Origin: Thalassobius sp049116315
GTDB lineage: Bacteria; Pseudomonadota; Alphaproteobacteria; Rhodobacterales; Rhodobacteraceae
Reading direction: 5' to 3'
Length of the DNA: 64,000 bases
Assembly (NCBI GenBank): GCA_049116315.1
Contig: JAGDZD010000007.1
Location: 310,001-374,000, forward strand
The notes under the pieces were generated by a model. That model was not told the DNA's origin, did no database searches, and saw only the letters and a list, made by a program, of their open reading frames with translations. Both the position numbers and the translations under genes were made by a program. Of this stretch, positions 53,372-62,715 are shown in pieces (the stretch's first letter is position 1; each line of letters begins with the position of its first letter).

Positions 53372-54889
53372 TCAAACGTTGTTTTGCAGGTCGTCCGGCA
53401 ACAATGCTGCTGGAATGGACTGAAAACATACCGGACGCAAGAACCGACGGATCGACAATGTCCCCACTGATGTGGCGCCAAAGTTGGTGGACGCCGGGTA
53501 GGGGCCACCGTGAACCATCGTGTCGCTGACCTCGACCCCAGTTGGGAAGCCGTTGGCCAAAATCCGACCCGCTTTGCGCTCCAAGATCGGCATCAAGCTG
53601 CGACCCAATGCGATGTCGTCGTCCCCTTCAAGATGCACAGTGCAGGTCAGCTGACCTTGCAGAGACTGCGCAACGGCGCGCATCTCGTCGGCATCTTGGG
53701 CCACAACAATCATGCCCAAAGGTCCAAAGACCTCTTCGCTCAGCTCATCGTTGCCCAGCCATTGTTCGGCAGTGGTCGCATAAAGGTAAGGCGCAGCACC
53801 GCGCAGATCGCAGGTGGAGGTCACCAGTTCTTGCACGCCAGTGGCCGCCGCAATCCGGGCTTGGCCAGACTGATAAGCCTTGGCGATGCCCGAGGTCAGC
53901 ATGGTTTGACCGTCCTGTGCCGCCATCGCTGTCTGAGCTGCAGCGATAAACGCCTGCGCTTCTGGACCGTCAATGACAACCGCCACACCGGGGTTGGTAC
54001 AGAATTGACCCGCGCCCATGTTCAAAGACGCCGCCCAGCCAGAGGCCAAAGCTTCGCCACGGTCGGTCAACGCTTTGGGGCCCATGAACATTGGGTTTAC
54101 CGAACCCAGTTCGCCAAAGAATGGAATTGGGTTGGGGCGTGAGGCACACAGATCAAACAGCGCACGACCGCCACCCAATGAACCGGTAAAGCCAACCGCT
54201 TGGATCAGCGGGTGCTGCACAACGGCTTGACCAACGGCGCGGTTGCCGCCCTGAATTTGGCTGAATACACCGGGGTGCAGGTCGCATTTTTTCACCGCAG
54301 CATCGATGGCTTGGGCAACAAGGTCAGCAACACCTGGGTGCGCTGAGTGGCCTTTGACAACAACCGGGCAACCCGCGGCCAATGCCGCAGCGGTGTCACC
54401 GCCCGCGGTGGAAAAGGCCAGAGGGAAGTTGGACGCGCCAAACACAGCCACCGGACCGATGGGACGCTGGATCATGCGCAGATCCGGGCGTGGCAGTGGC
54501 GCGCGATCTGGCAGCGCCTCGTCATAGCGGGCGTCCAGATAGTCACCGGATTCGATGTGGTCGGCAAACAGGTTCAACTGACCCGTTGTGCGGCCGCGCT
54601 CGCCGTTCAGGCGGGCTTCGGGCAGGCCCGTTTCTTTGGTGCCGATAGCGGTGATGTCGGCGCCACGCGCGTCGATCTCTTGAGCAATGGTGCGCAGGAA
54701 CGCAGCGCGCTCAGCGCGGGTGGTGGCTGAATAGCTCCAGAAGGCGTCTTCGGCGGCTTTACACGCGCGATCCACCAATTCGACTGTGCCAACGGCAAAG
54801 GCATCAGCCTCGCCCGTTACTGGCTCGTTGGTGAAGGTTGAGTCACTGCCGATCCATTCGCCGGCAATTAGATGAGTTCCCTTAAGCAT
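53372..54889 (-). CDS. NADP-type aldehyde dehydrogenase, alpha-ketoglutaric semialdehyde dehydrogenase family
   Basis: 505 residues. GQFCTNPGV holds the catalytic cysteine and FFGELGSVNP the glutamate; both sequences are those of the group that includes alpha-ketoglutaric semialdehyde dehydrogenase. AAGGACCCTATT before ATG 54889 fixes the start; the 102-residue upstream frame is non-coding. This enzyme closes non-phosphorylated uronate/aldarate routes (through 2-oxoglutarate), so its presence beside a lyase and KDG kinase suggests a second use of the same sugars. Confidence 0.82.
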   Translation of the reverse strand: MLKGTHLIAGEWIGSDSTFTNEPVTGEADAFAVGTVELVDRACKAAEDAFWSYSATTRAERAAFLRTIAQEIDARGADITAIGTKETGLPEARLNGERGRTTGQLNLFADHIESGDYLDARYDEALPDRAPLPRPDLRMIQRPIGPVAVFGASNFPLAFSTAGGDTAAALAAGCPVVVKGHSAHPGVADLVAQAIDAAVKKCDLHPGVFSQIQGGNRAVGQAVVQHPLIQAVGFTGSLGGGRALFDLCASRPNPIPFFGELGSVNPMFMGPKALTDRGEALASGWAASLNMGAGQFCTNPGVAVVIDGPEAQAFIAAAQTAMAAQDGQTMLTSGIAKAYQSGQARIAAATGVQELVTSTCDLRGAAPYLYATTAEQWLGNDELSEEVFGPLGMIVVAQDADEMRAVAQSLQGQLTCTVHLEGDDDIALGRSLMPILERKAGRILANGFPTGVEVSDTMVHGGPYPASTNFGATSVGTLSIRRFLRPVCFQSIPAALLPDDLQNNV

Positions 54890-55211
54890 AATAGGGTCCT
54901 TTTGAGTGAGGAGGAGAGATGCTGACCAATCAAATGACCAAGCATCGGTAGAATTTGAATGTGCGACATGGTCGAAACGTGAAGCGGGGCCTGTCACAAT
55001 TGACGGCATAAAAGCGGATTTTGTTTGCTGTCCCCACGTTTTGTTTGGGAGTCCAAAACGTGGGGGCAGCCTATGCAGGCCGGGAGGAGCCGGCCAAGCA
55101 ATGCGGTAAAGGCGCTGTTTTGGCCGCACATCCGCCCGAAAGCATCCGCGCCGCCAAAAAGCGAACAGCGCTGCAGCCCAGGGAAGATGCCGCAACGCCG
55201 TTCAAGTGAAC
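54890..55211. other. Gap between lyase and aldehyde dehydrogenase, with a long hairpin
   Basis: 322 bases with no gene. The main feature is the hairpin at 55027-55070. An internal promoter for the aldehyde dehydrogenase is likely. Confidence 0.5.
55027..55070. repeat. Long inverted repeat (about 17-bp stem)
   Basis: CCCCACGTTTTG (55032-55043) and CAAAACGTGGGG (55054-55065) are perfect complements, extended by GCTG/CAGC after one G-U pair; the loop is 10 bases. It lacks a T run in both directions, so it may be an mRNA-stability or processing element instead of a terminator. Confidence 0.7.
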
Positions 55212-57548
55212 TTAGATGCCAGTTGCGGCCAATTTCTTCATGACGATTTTGAACGTGTTTTCATCGGCGTCAGTGAAATACAGATCACAGTCGTACCCTT
55301 GGTCATCCATAAAGTGGAACACCCGACGTGGGTCATCCTTGGGATAGGGCACCAGCAACGTCACAATCCGGTGGCGGTTGGATTTGGGGTAGCTGGCATT
55401 GAGGAATGTCCCAACAGGCAGCCCCTCGATCTCTGACATGTCCACACCCGGATAATCCGTGGTTTGGGTGATGTTTGGCGATCCGCCTTCGGACCAGATC
55501 ACCTGCCCATAAAACCCAGCCTTTTCGCCGGTGTTGCGGAACGAATTTTCGCCCAGATCAAAGGTGTTGTTGGCATGCAGGCGCCAATCAACATCAACCG
55601 GCTCGGAGGAATCGATGCTATCAACGATGACAAAGTAGCTGTCGTTCACAAAGTAAACTTCGCGCTCAACACGTTCGACCTCTGGGGTCACCAACTTGTA
55701 GGCCGGGGTGGCGTCACCTTTGATATAGATGTGATCATCACGCTCTTCAGCGACCAGAATTTCGCCCGTTGACTGCATCTGCAACGACTTGTCACGACCC
55801 GCATACTGACCCTTGCCGTTGATCAGGATCGCGTTCTTGGACACGGTCTGTTTGCGCCACGCTTGGTGCATGGTGCTGTTGAACGCAACGTAGTAGCCAG
55901 ACTGTACCGCGAGATCTTCGCCGTAAGCTGCCAGACAGAAGGCGTTCTGATCGCCGTGGCTGTGGCTGATCGAACCAAAAGACGAGGACTTCATCACAAA
56001 TTGAATGTGCTTGTCTGGATCGTCCATACGGTGTTGGATCGCTGTCCAGCCAACGCCTTTGAAGTGACGCAGCTTGTCGATGTCTTTGGGCGGAACCGCT
56101 TCAACTTCGGGCCACAGCGACCGATAGACCAGCTCGTCAAAGTTCAGATCCCACCAACCGTAGTTGTAGAACATCATCTCTGTGCCAGCGTCGTTGCGCT
56201 TGATTTCTTCGTAATACCACTGATAGGCGCCGTTGCCGGTCACACCCGCGTATTGGCGCAGGTTATAGCCAATCTTCAGGCAGGGCAGATCCCCCATGGT
56301 CGAGTCATCGCCAAAGGTCGCACGACGGGTGTCTGGCGCTTTGGTATAAAGCGGCATGTCCCCGGTTTTCTGGAAGAACTGGCGCTCAAAGATGTTGATG
56401 CCTGTAAAGCCTTTCAGCAGGTTCCCTGCCTCAATCAAATAGGCCTGACCGGTCATCCAGTAGTGCGGGCCTTCTGCCCAGCCGCCGTCGCTGTCACCCC
56501 ATGGGGTGTAAACGCAGTTCAGGAATTCAATCGAATAGTCTAGCCATTCGCGTGCTTCGTCTTCTTCGCCCAGCATCGCAATACATGCTGGCACAATCAC
56601 CGAAGACACCGAGCGCACGGCGTGGCTGTCATATGGGAACAGATGGATGTTTGCGTGCAGGACTGCGTGATGTGCGATATCGCGCGTCCGTTCCAGCAAC
56701 GCTTTGCGCACCGTGGTCCGCTCGTCCTCTGTCATTTCGTTATAGAGCCAGTCATAGCCCCACGTCAGGGCGTTGCATACGCGGTAGGCCCATTCGTCGG
56801 TGTAGCTGCGCGAGGTGGTGCCCATTGGATCCCATGTGGCGGTTTCCAGCAGCCATTCTTTCGCGCGCGCAACCATGTCAGCGTTGTCGGTGACGTGGCC
56901 CCCCATGGCGAGGTGGCGGATTGCGTAAAGCTGTTCTTGTGTGTCGATGTATGTCTGGCGCCAAACGGGGGCGACGCGCTTGTGGTTTGGATAGCCGACT
57001 GGCTCGCGCATGACGTCGCGGTCCATCCACGGCAACACGGATTTCTCATAGAACGTGGCCCAACCATTGTGGTTTGGGTCTTTCGCCAGCGCCGCTTTGA
57101 AGTCTGCAAGGCCTTTCGGGCCCATGACCAGACGCGGATGCGCCATGTCGGACTTGCTATAGCGGTCTGCACGGCTTGGCAGCGGCGATTGAATGATGTC
57201 AGCCCCAACGGCAAATGTGCGCGATTGGCTCCAATTGGTGGCGGCTGCGCCGGACTTGGCATCCCAAACAGCGTAGGACCAGTGATAGTCACCGGGCTCA
57301 AGCAGCTTGTCAGGGGTGAAGAAGTTCAGCGGAATGTCTGTATAGAAGACCGTATTTGACTCAGCGTATTCTGGGTCTTGGGAAATACGAATGATATAAG
57401 TGGCTTCTTCCTCTACAACAGGGAGCCACTTGAACCGAGGAGGGTTCTCTACAATCGCTTCGCCACCAGTCGGAGAATACTGAATGTTCAGCCGGCCAGC
57501 ACGAGGCTCGTCCAGATAGGCAAGGCGGGGGTTCGTCGTCGAGACCAT
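55212..57548 (-). CDS. Exo-oligoalginate lyase, polysaccharide lyase family 15 (Atu3025-like)
   Basis: 778 residues, no signal peptide, so cytoplasmic. N-terminal ENPPRFKWLP and DUF4962-type beta/helical parts, then the heparinase II/III-like beta-domain (SISHSHGDQNAF). His309 in DSHAVRS and Tyr363 in EGPHYWMTG are 54 residues apart, the spacing of the catalytic His and Tyr of Agrobacterium Atu3025, and the overall sequence resembles it closely from memory. It releases unsaturated uronate monomers from the end of alginate oligomers. ATG 57548 is preceded by AAAGGACTCTGTCG. Confidence 0.88.
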   Translation of the reverse strand: MVSTTNPRLAYLDEPRAGRLNIQYSPTGGEAIVENPPRFKWLPVVEEEATYIIRISQDPEYAESNTVFYTDIPLNFFTPDKLLEPGDYHWSYAVWDAKSGAAATNWSQSRTFAVGADIIQSPLPSRADRYSKSDMAHPRLVMGPKGLADFKAALAKDPNHNGWATFYEKSVLPWMDRDVMREPVGYPNHKRVAPVWRQTYIDTQEQLYAIRHLAMGGHVTDNADMVARAKEWLLETATWDPMGTTSRSYTDEWAYRVCNALTWGYDWLYNEMTEDERTTVRKALLERTRDIAHHAVLHANIHLFPYDSHAVRSVSSVIVPACIAMLGEEDEAREWLDYSIEFLNCVYTPWGDSDGGWAEGPHYWMTGQAYLIEAGNLLKGFTGINIFERQFFQKTGDMPLYTKAPDTRRATFGDDSTMGDLPCLKIGYNLRQYAGVTGNGAYQWYYEEIKRNDAGTEMMFYNYGWWDLNFDELVYRSLWPEVEAVPPKDIDKLRHFKGVGWTAIQHRMDDPDKHIQFVMKSSSFGSISHSHGDQNAFCLAAYGEDLAVQSGYYVAFNSTMHQAWRKQTVSKNAILINGKGQYAGRDKSLQMQSTGEILVAEERDDHIYIKGDATPAYKLVTPEVERVEREVYFVNDSYFVIVDSIDSSEPVDVDWRLHANNTFDLGENSFRNTGEKAGFYGQVIWSEGGSPNITQTTDYPGVDMSEIEGLPVGTFLNASYPKSNRHRIVTLLVPYPKDDPRRVFHFMDDQGYDCDLYFTDADENTFKIVMKKLAATGI

Positions 57549-57582
57549 CGACAGAGTCCTTTTCGGTTTTTTCGTCGTCATC

Positions 57583-57615
57583 AAAAAAGTGCTCGGCGAC
57601 CAAAGCCGCCGAGCA
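57583..57615 (-). terminator. Rho-independent terminator between binding-protein and lyase genes
   Basis: On the minus strand, TGCTCGGCG-GCTTTGGT-CGCCGAGCA followed by CTTTTTTG, between the stop of the binding protein and the start of the lyase. Likely to make the binding protein more abundant than the lyase, or to be a control point. Confidence 0.85.
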
Positions 57616-57633
57616 TTGTCATTTCAGGTTGGA

Positions 57634-59202
57634 TTAACCACCGTACTGGCGTTCGTATGCAGACTGCATAACTTCCAGAACTTCGCTCAGACCCAGCTTT
57701 TCAAGCTGCGCCATGTAGTCGTCCCACTCAGCAACAACGTCGCCGTTGCCCAGAATCCAGGCTTGCTGACGCTCTAGCATGTAGTCCCGTACGGAACCCC
57801 AGTGCTTGTCATAAACTTTCTGTTCGTCTGCGTTGAACGCAACACCCAGGAAGTCAGGGATCAGGTAATCGCCTTGGTCGTACAGTGCGATACCTTCAAG
57901 AGCGAACTCATTGGTCCACTGGATTTCGTAGTTATAGTCTTGGAAGTAACCACGACCCTGCAGCTGAGAACCAACCGCGTTCAAAGACCGGTTTACAGGA
58001 CCGGCGTCCAGGAACGCTTGGGTAAAGATCGGCTTACCGTCAACCATTTCGTAGTGTTCGCCTTCAACACCGAAGTTGGCCAAACGACGACCTTCTTCAG
58101 AGAACCAGAAGTCAAAGTACTTGATGGTTTCAACAGCGTGCTCGTTGGTGTGACCAATGGCCCAACCATCAGGCTTAACCAGAATACGACGGTGCTCTTC
58201 GACGCGCTTGCCAGAAACAGACGCTGGTGGAGCCATCGCTTTCAGCTCAAAACCTTCGATGTCAGCGGACAAACGGTTGTAGCCGCCTGTAGACGCAAAC
58301 CAGTCATGGGTAGACCCACCGAGGTTTTCAGAGAAGAGATAGTCACGTGAGGAGCTACCACGGGTAAAGACTTCAGAGTCGATCAGGCCTTCGTCATACC
58401 AGCGCGCGAGGTTCTTGATACCTTCGCGATAGCCTTCCCCAATGTAACCATGGGTGATTTTGCCTTCAGAGACGTGGAAGTCATGGTAGGTGTCAGAACC
58501 GTGTGCACGGCCATCCCACAGAGTTACCAGACGAATGAATTCAGGCCACTGACGTGCAAAGAAGGGAACTTCGTCCGCAACACCGTTGCCGTTTGGATCT
58601 TGTGTTTTGAAAGCACGCAGAACGTTTTCGTACTCTTCAACAGTCTGTGGAACTTCCAGACCCAGGTTGTTCAACCAGTCGGTGCGGATCCAGTAAGCCC
58701 GGCCATACTTGCCGTCTGGCAGATATGGAATGTAGTACATTTGACCATCTGCCGCTTTAACAGCCGCCGCGATGTCTGGACGCTCGTCATAGTAGGCTTT
58801 GATGTTTGGCGCGTGCTCGTCGATCAGATCGTTCAATGGAATGAACGCACCTTCTGGACCGTACTGGTTCACAAAGTCTTTGATACGGCTGGAGCCAACG
58901 ATGTCTGGAATGTTGCCAGAGGCAAGCATCAAGTTCAGCGCTTCGGTACGACCAGAGTTTTCGGAGTCGGTACGCATGTTCGCACCAACAGTCACGTCAA
59001 CCAAGTGCACGTTTGTCATTTCACGTGCTTTTTGCTCAACGGGCCAATTTTCGTCATAAACTGGATAGGCGCGGTGGTTCATCTGGATGCTCAGTTCCAG
59101 CGGTTCACCATCCACAATCTTGTGGCTGTGCCCGTCCGCAAACACGGGCGATGCCATCGCCGTAGTTGCCAGAATGGCCGTTATAAGGTTCAGTTTTTTC
59201 AT
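57634..59202 (-). CDS. AlgQ-like periplasmic binding protein for alginate oligosaccharides
   Basis: 522 residues. Signal peptide MKKLNLITAILATTAMASPVFA, cut near residue 23. The loop QDPNGNGVADEVPF (Asp202, Asn204, Asn206, Asp210, Glu211) has the spacing of the calcium-binding site of Sphingomonas AlgQ2; subtracting the signal peptide it even falls on the same numbers (179 to 188) as I remember them. AGGGAGGAAAACC before ATG 59202. First target of the imported substrate; works with AlgM1/AlgM2/AlgS-like genes upstream. Confidence 0.85.
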   Translation of the reverse strand: MKKLNLITAILATTAMASPVFADGHSHKIVDGEPLELSIQMNHRAYPVYDENWPVEQKAREMTNVHLVDVTVGANMRTDSENSGRTEALNLMLASGNIPDIVGSSRIKDFVNQYGPEGAFIPLNDLIDEHAPNIKAYYDERPDIAAAVKAADGQMYYIPYLPDGKYGRAYWIRTDWLNNLGLEVPQTVEEYENVLRAFKTQDPNGNGVADEVPFFARQWPEFIRLVTLWDGRAHGSDTYHDFHVSEGKITHGYIGEGYREGIKNLARWYDEGLIDSEVFTRGSSSRDYLFSENLGGSTHDWFASTGGYNRLSADIEGFELKAMAPPASVSGKRVEEHRRILVKPDGWAIGHTNEHAVETIKYFDFWFSEEGRRLANFGVEGEHYEMVDGKPIFTQAFLDAGPVNRSLNAVGSQLQGRGYFQDYNYEIQWTNEFALEGIALYDQGDYLIPDFLGVAFNADEQKVYDKHWGSVRDYMLERQQAWILGNGDVVAEWDDYMAQLEKLGLSEVLEVMQSAYERQYGG

Positions 59203-59240
59203 GGTTTTCCTCCCTTTGAAAAGTCTAGAATTATTCACGG

Positions 59241-60122
59241 TTATTCTTTCACGCCGCCAAGCATGATCCCTTTCTCGAAGTACCTCTGAATGAAGGGGTA
59301 AACGATAAGCACTGGGATGATCGAACAGACGATAATTGCGCCCGTCACAGTTTCTGCGCTGTAAGTCGCATCGATCACATTCATGGCGAATTCGTCGGTG
59401 TCGGCGAGGTTCGCAATGGTGTGTCGAAGAAAGACCTGCAGCGGAATTTTTTCTTCGCTTTGCAGCAAAACCATCGCCCAAAAGAAGCCATTCCAGCGCG
59501 CAACAATACAGAACAACGTGATTGTTGCGATGGCGGGCTTGGACAATGGAACGAACACTTTCCACAAAACTTGGAAATCATTCGCCCCGTCCATCCGGGC
59601 TGCTTCCTCAAAGCTCTGAGGGATCGCCTCAAAGAAGTTGCGAAGCAAGATGATGTTGAAAGCATTGAGCGCAAAGCCAAGGACGATGCCGAACATGCTA
59701 TCCAAAAGGCCCAGATCACGCATGTTCAAGAAGAACGGGATAAGGCCTGCGTTAAACCACATAGTAAACGCGATGAAGAGATTGAAGAACCGACGTCCCT
59801 TCAGTTGTGGACGCGAAAGCGCATAGGCCCCTGGAATAATGAACAGCAAGCTCATTATTGTACCGCCAATCGTGTACACGAATGTGTTGCGATACGAGAT
59901 CCAGAACATTGGATCCGCCAGAATGTAGTTGTAGGCCTCTAGGGTGAACCCAATGGGCGCATAGACAACTTTACCTGCCGTTGCTGCGAAACCCGAACTG
60001 AAGGAAATCGCTGCAATGTAGATAAAGGGGTAGAGTGTCGCGACCGTAAACATCCCGATAAGAATTGATACGACGATGGCGAAAAACTTATCGCCGCGAG
60101 AATAAAGATCCCAATTCATCAT
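59241..60122 (-). CDS. ABC transporter permease, AlgM2/LplC-like
   Basis: 293 residues, six membrane segments. Cytoplasmic coupling loop FEEAARMDGANDFQVLWKVFVPL (EAA motif). The partner of the next permease; together they form the import channel for oligosaccharides. It starts after AAGGGGATCAGAATA and is 38 bases before the binding-protein gene. Confidence 0.88.
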   Translation of the reverse strand: MMNWDLYSRGDKFFAIVVSILIGMFTVATLYPFIYIAAISFSSGFAATAGKVVYAPIGFTLEAYNYILADPMFWISYRNTFVYTIGGTIMSLLFIIPGAYALSRPQLKGRRFFNLFIAFTMWFNAGLIPFFLNMRDLGLLDSMFGIVLGFALNAFNIILLRNFFEAIPQSFEEAARMDGANDFQVLWKVFVPLSKPAIATITLFCIVARWNGFFWAMVLLQSEEKIPLQVFLRHTIANLADTDEFAMNVIDATYSAETVTGAIIVCSIIPVLIVYPFIQRYFEKGIMLGGVKE

Positions 60123-60135
60123 TATTCTGATCCCC

Positions 60136-61065
60136 TTACCAAAGTGAAGTGCGCGAGAAGCGACGTGAAAGTGTGTTTGCAGTCATCACAAGTACGAAGG
60201 CGACCACAGCGTTGAAGAGACCCGCAGCAGCGGCAAGGTCGTACTGGCCGGATTGAATACCTTGACGGTAAACCCAAGTATTGACGACGTCCGCGGTTTC
60301 GTAAGTGGCTGGTTGATAAAGCAAAATGACCAACTCAAAGGACACTTCCATGATGTTACCGATCCGAATTATCAGCATGATCAAGATGGTTGGCAGAATG
60401 GAAGGAATGGTGATTTTCCACATCATCTGCCACCGGCTTGCACCGTCGACCATGGCGCTCTCATAGAGAGAGGGATTTACACCTGCGATTGCTGCAAGGA
60501 AGACAATCGAGCCAAAGCCTGCTTCTTGCCAAATCCCAGTCCCAACAAAGATGGGTCGGAACCATTCTGGTTGGGTGAGGAAGTAGACTGAATCCAACCC
60601 AAACCATCCCATAACCGCGTTGATGATACCGGCTTGTGGAGAGAAGGCTGTAATCACAATACCCGCAATAATCACCGAAGAGATGAAGTGTGGCAGGTAA
60701 ACGATCGTCTGTGCGGTGCGCTTGTAGCTTGCGTTCAAAACTTCATTGAACATCAACGCAAGCAAGATTGGCGCAGGGAAACCAAACAACAGGTTCAGAG
60801 CACTGATCTGGATGGTGTTCTTAATGGCCCGCAAGAATTGGTCGTTTGTGAACAGGGTGATGAAGTGTTCGAAGCCAACCCATGGGCTGCCGGAGACGCC
60901 GCGGAAGATCGAATAATCTTTGAACGCGATCTGCAGGCCGTACATTGGTTTGTAGTTGAATACGACGAACCAGATGATAGTCGGCGCCAACATGGCATAG
61001 ATTTGCCAGTCGCGGCGCAGATACCGCATGATCCTCTCGAGTTTACTCATGTTATCTTCTGACAT
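60136..61065 (-). CDS. ABC transporter permease, AlgM1/LplB-like
   Basis: 309 residues, six membrane segments with a charged N-terminal tail. EAA loop YESAMVDGASRWQMMWKITIPSI. Belongs to the LplB-like permeases used with AlgQ/LplA-type binding proteins. Starts 3 bases after the ATPase gene. Confidence 0.88.
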   Translation of the reverse strand: MSEDNMSKLERIMRYLRRDWQIYAMLAPTIIWFVVFNYKPMYGLQIAFKDYSIFRGVSGSPWVGFEHFITLFTNDQFLRAIKNTIQISALNLLFGFPAPILLALMFNEVLNASYKRTAQTIVYLPHFISSVIIAGIVITAFSPQAGIINAVMGWFGLDSVYFLTQPEWFRPIFVGTGIWQEAGFGSIVFLAAIAGVNPSLYESAMVDGASRWQMMWKITIPSILPTILIMLIIRIGNIMEVSFELVILLYQPATYETADVVNTWVYRQGIQSGQYDLAAAAGLFNAVVAFVLVMTANTLSRRFSRTSLW

Positions 61066-61068
61066 CGA

Positions 61069-62169
61069 TCAGGCTCCTTCTGCCCGACCAAGAACCTTAC
61101 CGGTATCAACGTCGAATACCTTCACGAGGTCGGTCTGAATAAAGATCTCTTTTACGGAGTTCAGGTGATCGATTTCACCTTGAGTTTCCGCTTTGACCAC
61201 AAACGGCTTGTTGGCAACGTTTGTGTGCAGCAAGGCTTCGGAGCCCAGTGTTTCCACCAATTCAAGCTCTACTGGGATGGCACTGAAGTTTGCTTCTTGC
61301 GTCAACGATACGTGTTCTGGGCGGATGCCCACGACAACGTTGCGTCCTTCTGCGTTCTTCAGGTCAGCCAATCCCGGCAGGGCCACTTTCGCACCATTCA
61401 CCGTAACGGAAGGCCCGGCATCGGTGGTTTCAACGGTGGCTTCGAACTGGTTCATTGGCGGCGAGCCGATAAAGCCAGCGACAAAGGTGTTCACAGGGTT
61501 GTTGAACAACTCCATCGGGGTGCCGATTTGTTCGATGTTGCCGTCGTGCATAACAACGATACGGTCCGCAAGCGTCATCGCTTCGACCTGATCATGTGTC
61601 ACATAGACGCTGGTCACGCCCAAACGCTTGTGAAGACGTTTGATCTCTGCGCGCATTTGCGTCCGCAGTTTGGCATCGAGGTTTGACAGGGGTTCGTCAA
61701 ACAGGAAAACTTTGGGGTGGCGCACAATGGCACGCCCCATGGCGACCCGCTGACGCTGGCCACCAGACAGATCCGCCGGACGGCGATCAAGATATTCTGT
61801 CAGGCCCAGAATTTCGGCAACATCCGCAACTGATTTTTCGATTTCAGCTTTTGGCTCTTTGCGGATGCGCAGGCCGAACGCGATATTGTCAGCCACGTTC
61901 AAATGCGGATAAAGCGCATAGTTTTGGAACACCATGGCCACATCGCGATCTTTCGGGGCAACCCGGTTTACCGTGCGATCGTCGATTGTCAGGGTGCCGT
62001 CGCTGATTTCTTCCAGACCGGCGATCATGCGCAGCGTGGTCGATTTCCCGCAACCCGAAGGGCCAACCAGGACAACAAATTCTTTTTCTGCGACCTCAAG
62101 ATCGATGCCATGGACAACTTCAATTGCCCCGTATCGCTTGGTAATGTTCGCCAGCTGAACTCCTGACAT
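61069..62169 (-). CDS. ABC transporter ATP-binding protein, AlgS/UgpC/MsmX-like
   Basis: 366 residues. Walker A GPSGCGKSTTLRM, signature LSGGQRQRVAMGRAI, Walker B VFLFDEPLSNLD, then a TOBE domain. Powers the AlgM1M2-like channel. CAACAGGAGAAAAC precedes ATG 62169. First well-supported gene of the leftward operon. Confidence 0.92.
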   Translation of the reverse strand: MSGVQLANITKRYGAIEVVHGIDLEVAEKEFVVLVGPSGCGKSTTLRMIAGLEEISDGTLTIDDRTVNRVAPKDRDVAMVFQNYALYPHLNVADNIAFGLRIRKEPKAEIEKSVADVAEILGLTEYLDRRPADLSGGQRQRVAMGRAIVRHPKVFLFDEPLSNLDAKLRTQMRAEIKRLHKRLGVTSVYVTHDQVEAMTLADRIVVMHDGNIEQIGTPMELFNNPVNTFVAGFIGSPPMNQFEATVETTDAGPSVTVNGAKVALPGLADLKNAEGRNVVVGIRPEHVSLTQEANFSAIPVELELVETLGSEALLHTNVANKPFVVKAETQGEIDHLNSVKEIFIQTDLVKVFDVDTGKVLGRAEGA

Positions 62170-62219
62170 GTTTTCTCCTGTTGTCTGCGTTGAACCGGTT
62201 TGCGCTAGATGCTGTGCAG

Positions 62220-62570
62220 CTAGTGCTCGGATGGTTTGGTGTTGAACGTCTTGAGGTCTGCGGCGCTTGCGCGCGCAGGGCAGTGATCTTGGGCGGAGGC
62301 GACGGTGGCGTGATGCTGATCAAAGATCGCTGCAGCCACTGTTGGTGTCGCTACCGCGCGCTTGAAACACGTCGCACGATTTACAACTGAGGTATTGGCC
62401 TGCGTGCCGAGATCCCAACCCATCGTTGGGTTGGTCTGGGTGGTTGGAGTGCAGCCAGTATGTTGCGTGGGAAAATCTGGTTTTGATGCTGCGACATCAG
62501 CCTGCAAAATGGCACCAGGGGCACGTCCAAGTGCCTCGCCTCCACCATCAAGCTGCATTCCCGATTGCAT
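62220..62570 (-). CDS. Orphan ORF (116 residues) at the head of the transporter operon
   Basis: Starts at ATG 62570 with GGGAGG five bases upstream, one of the best ribosome sites of the window, and ends 50 bases before the ATPase gene. The protein (MQSGMQLDGGGEALGRAPGA...) is low in hydrophobic residues and shows no domain I know. It may be a true small gene, a fragment of a former regulator, or a translated leader. Confidence 0.3.
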   Translation of the reverse strand: MQSGMQLDGGGEALGRAPGAILQADVAASKPDFPTQHTGCTPTTQTNPTMGWDLGTQANTSVVNRATCFKRAVATPTVAAAIFDQHHATVASAQDHCPARASAADLKTFNTKPSEH

Positions 62571-62608
62571 CAAACCCTCCCAAGCTTGTTGGGAAATTTG
62601 TATCTCAG

Positions 62609-62715
62609 ATGGTCAATCCGATCAATACAAATATTTACAAATAAATTACAACAAGAATCGGAAAGTTGAGGCAAATTTTTTGAAATATTATCCCTATTAT
62701 CAATGAATTGACCAT
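62609..62715. promoter_or_regulatory. Paired ATGGTCAAT / ATTGACCAT sites around an AT-rich promoter block
   Basis: ATGGTCAAT (62609-62617) and its exact complement ATTGACCAT (62707-62715), 98 bases apart, flank AT-rich DNA upstream of the operon. Near the left site, TTTGTAT and ATACAAA also form a dyad. Spacing suits DNA looping by a repressor, but this is inference. Confidence 0.4.
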
